Of a stretch of 14,131 bases of DNA, positions 12,917 to 14,131 are shown piece after piece. The DNA comes from UBA5734 sp964499985 (GTDB taxonomy: Bacteria > Bacillota > Clostridia > Saccharofermentanales > UBA5734), in contig CAZCMX010000053.1 in NCBI GenBank assembly GCA_964499985.1, forward strand, positions 1 to 14,131, read 5' to 3'. The notes under the pieces are model-generated. The model was not told the origin of the DNA and did not search any database. It worked only from the letters and a program-made list of their open reading frames with translations. Position 1 is the stretch's first letter. Each line of letters begins with the position of its first letter. The translations under genes were made by a program, and so were the position numbers.

Positions 12917-13797
12917 CATGCCACGGCCTGGCGGATGATCGCGGCCAGGGCCTGCATGGCGGGGGTCAGGTATTTGTTTTTGTGATGGGCCAGGCAGAAT
13001 GAGCGGATCAATTCGAGGTCTTCGACCTGGATGATCTTGAGCTGGCCAGACTGCAGCGGGGCTTCGATCAGGCGTCGGGAGAGCACGGCAATGCCCAGGC
13101 CATTCAGGGCAGCCTGGACCATGGCATCCGAATTGATGGCCTCCCAGGCCATTCGCCATGGGACCTGATGCAAGGCCATGGTATGCTCGAACAGTTCGCG
13201 AGTCCCGCTGCCCTGCTCGCGCACAATGAAGGACTGGTCATCCAGCGCGTGCAGCGGGATGGGGCGGTCGATGCTGAAAAACGGGTGTTTGCGGCCACAG
13301 GCCAGGACCAGGTGGTCAGTCATGAACGGCTGGACCAGGATGTCCGGGCTTGTGGTCGATCCTTCAACCAGAGCCAGATCCAGTTCATTGCGGATGACCA
13401 GCTGCTCGATGTCCCTCGTGTTGCGGATGTTCGCCTCGACTCTGACCTGCGGATACTGGTCGCGAAATGCGGTCAGGAAGTCCGGCAGGAGACAGGTTCC
13501 GATCGTCAAGGTCGCCCCGACACGCAGACTGCCGCTGGCTGATTCAGCCTCGATGGCCTGGTCCATTTCGCCCAGCAGATTGATCACATGCCGGGCATAA
13601 CCGAGCAGGACTTTGCCAGGGCCTGTCACATACAATCGCCGCGACAATCGGTCGAACAGCTTGACCCCATAATGCTTTTCCAGCTCAGCGATGGCCTGGC
13701 TGACCGTGGGCTGGGCGATGAACAACGCTTCCGAAGCGCGTGTCATATTGCCCGCATCGACAACAGCCAGGAAGATTTGCAGGTGACGCAAGGTCAT
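12916..13797 (-). CDS. LysR-family transcriptional regulator (CysL/YeiE-like)
   Basis: The 293-residue protein is of typical LTTR length. The winged helix-turn-helix covers about 1-60: LRHLQIFLAVVDAGNMTRASEALFIAQ in two runs, then PTVSQAIAELEKHYGVKLFDR. A helical linker follows, and an effector domain from about 90 (SLRVGATLTIGTCLLPDFL), with the second subdomain ending in NGLGIAVLSRRLI. It is divergent from the YeiH-family gene with 125 nt between, the usual arrangement for an LTTR controlling its neighbour. Related regulators (CysL of Bacillus, YeiE of enterobacteria) respond to sulfur or sulfite conditions; the effector here is inferred from neighbours only. The ATG at 13797 has TTGAGGT about 8 nt upstream. 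Confidence 0.93.
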   Translation of the reverse strand: MTLRHLQIFLAVVDAGNMTRASEALFIAQPTVSQAIAELEKHYGVKLFDRLSRRLYVTGPGKVLLGYARHVINLLGEMDQAIEAESASGSLRVGATLTIGTCLLPDFLTAFRDQYPQVRVEANIRNTRDIEQLVIRNELDLALVEGSTTSPDILVQPFMTDHLVLACGRKHPFFSIDRPIPLHALDDQSFIVREQGSGTRELFEHTMALHQVPWRMAWEAINSDAMVQAALNGLGIAVLSRRLIEAPLQSGQLKIIQVEDLELIRSFCLAHHKNKYLTPAMQALAAIIRQAVA

Positions 13798-13922
13798 ACG
13801 CTATACCTCAAGGAATTTATCATAGGCTTTTTACTATCTTATTCATTTTATCATTGTATTTTTAAAATTATCGATCTTAAGCTAAACTGGATCTTGATTT
13901 TTATCTTGGGAGGTCTACTTTA
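13798..13922. promoter_or_regulatory. AT-rich divergent control region between lysR and the YeiH-family gene
   Basis: 125 nt with clearly lower GC than the flanking genes. GATCTTAA (13873-13880) and GATCTTGA (13890-13897) form a 17-bp-spaced direct repeat, and ATCTT recurs at 13835 and 13903. This is the expected LysR binding region. No sigma-A promoter stands out on either strand, and a single T-N11-A site cannot be chosen. Confidence 0.45.
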
Positions 13923-14131
13923 ATGGAAATAAAAGCGCGCACCTGGCCCGGTCTGCTGCTTTGTCTGGCAATTGCAGCTCCAGCCTGGTTTCTCGGCAAA
14001 GCCCTGCCGGTAATCGGCGGGCCTGTTTTTGGCATCCTGATGGGGATATTGCTTGCCAATCTTTTTCCTGCCTTACTGTCGGGCTTCAAAGGCTTCAGTT
14101 ACGAGTCCGGCATCCGGCTGACCAGCAAGAA
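13923..14131 (+). CDS. YeiH family (UPF0324) membrane protein, putative sulfur-oxyanion exporter, cut by the right edge
   Basis: The first 69 codons are visible. After a short basic start (MEIKARTWPG) there is a hydrophobic segment LLLCLAIAAPAWFLGKALP, then IGGPVFGILMGILLANLFP and ESGIRLTSKK, matching the N-terminal pattern of the YeiH/COG2855 family, in which a G-x-x-x-G membrane helix precedes the conserved GI-x-L segment. These proteins have about ten membrane helices and are annotated as putative sulfate exporters; biochemistry is thin. The ATG at 13923 has GGGAGGT 9 nt upstream. The divergent LysR regulator is the family's common partner and supports the call. With only a fifth of the protein seen, the identity is probable, not certain. 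Confidence 0.8.
   Translation, partial: MEIKARTWPGLLLCLAIAAPAWFLGKALPVIGGPVFGILMGILLANLFPALLSGFKGFSYESGIRLTSK

Noticed and set aside
1..14131. CRISPR array, tRNA, rRNA, transposase or phage genes
   Set aside because: No regularly spaced repeats, cloverleaf sequences, insertion-sequence ends or mobile-element proteins were seen in any readable part.

Overview
The window looks like a scaffold piece from an anaerobic, moderately GC-rich Firmicute of clostridial type, probably metagenomic. The grounds are gene content and order (asrABC fused into a hem cluster in clostridial order), strong AGGAG/GGAGG ribosome binding sites, TTGACA/TATAAT-type promoters, CtsR-like heat-shock operators and many rho-independent terminators. 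Two runs of exactly 100 N (5050-5149 and 6863-6962) look like assembly-gap placeholders and interrupt real genes.

Left half (1-7156, all minus strand, so read from 7156 down to 1): one compact, apparently co-transcribed sulfite-reduction and tetrapyrrole operon. It begins with a formate/nitrite-transporter-family channel (probable HS- channel, 3' part lost in a gap), then asrA (5' part lost in the same gap), asrB and asrC (middle lost in the second gap). These are followed by hemA (GTG start), a precorrin-2 dehydrogenase, a single 859-residue HemC-CobA-HemD fusion, and hemB running off the left edge. The genes overlap by 4-8 nt or sit 17-44 nt apart with no terminator seen between them. The logic is coherent: AsrC needs siroheme, the hem/cob genes make it from glutamyl-tRNA, and the channel can let the HS- product out.

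Middle (7157-8042): a 376-nt divergent intergenic region and an hsp20 gene. The hsp20 promoter is bracketed by two CtsR-like boxes, one on each strand, and the gene ends at a strong terminator.

Right-centre (8075-10784): a methionine ABC importer, metQ (lipoprotein), a strong hairpin terminator, then metN and metI overlapping by 8 nt, then a second terminator. MetN is short and lacks room for the usual C-terminal methionine-sensing domain.

Right (10827-14131): a small unknown gene converging on and overlapping glf (UDP-galactopyranose mutase), osmC divergent from glf, then a LysR regulator (minus) divergent from a YeiH-family membrane protein (plus, cut by the right edge). LysR-YeiH is another possible sulfur-related unit.

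Most of this is recognisable biology. I do not see a wholly new system. The parts most worth a second look are the sulfite-siroheme-HS- channel operon with its triple enzyme fusion, and several regulatory architectures (paired CtsR-like boxes, the metQ start-site palindrome, the osmC leader repeats) that are visible in the sequence but not assigned here.
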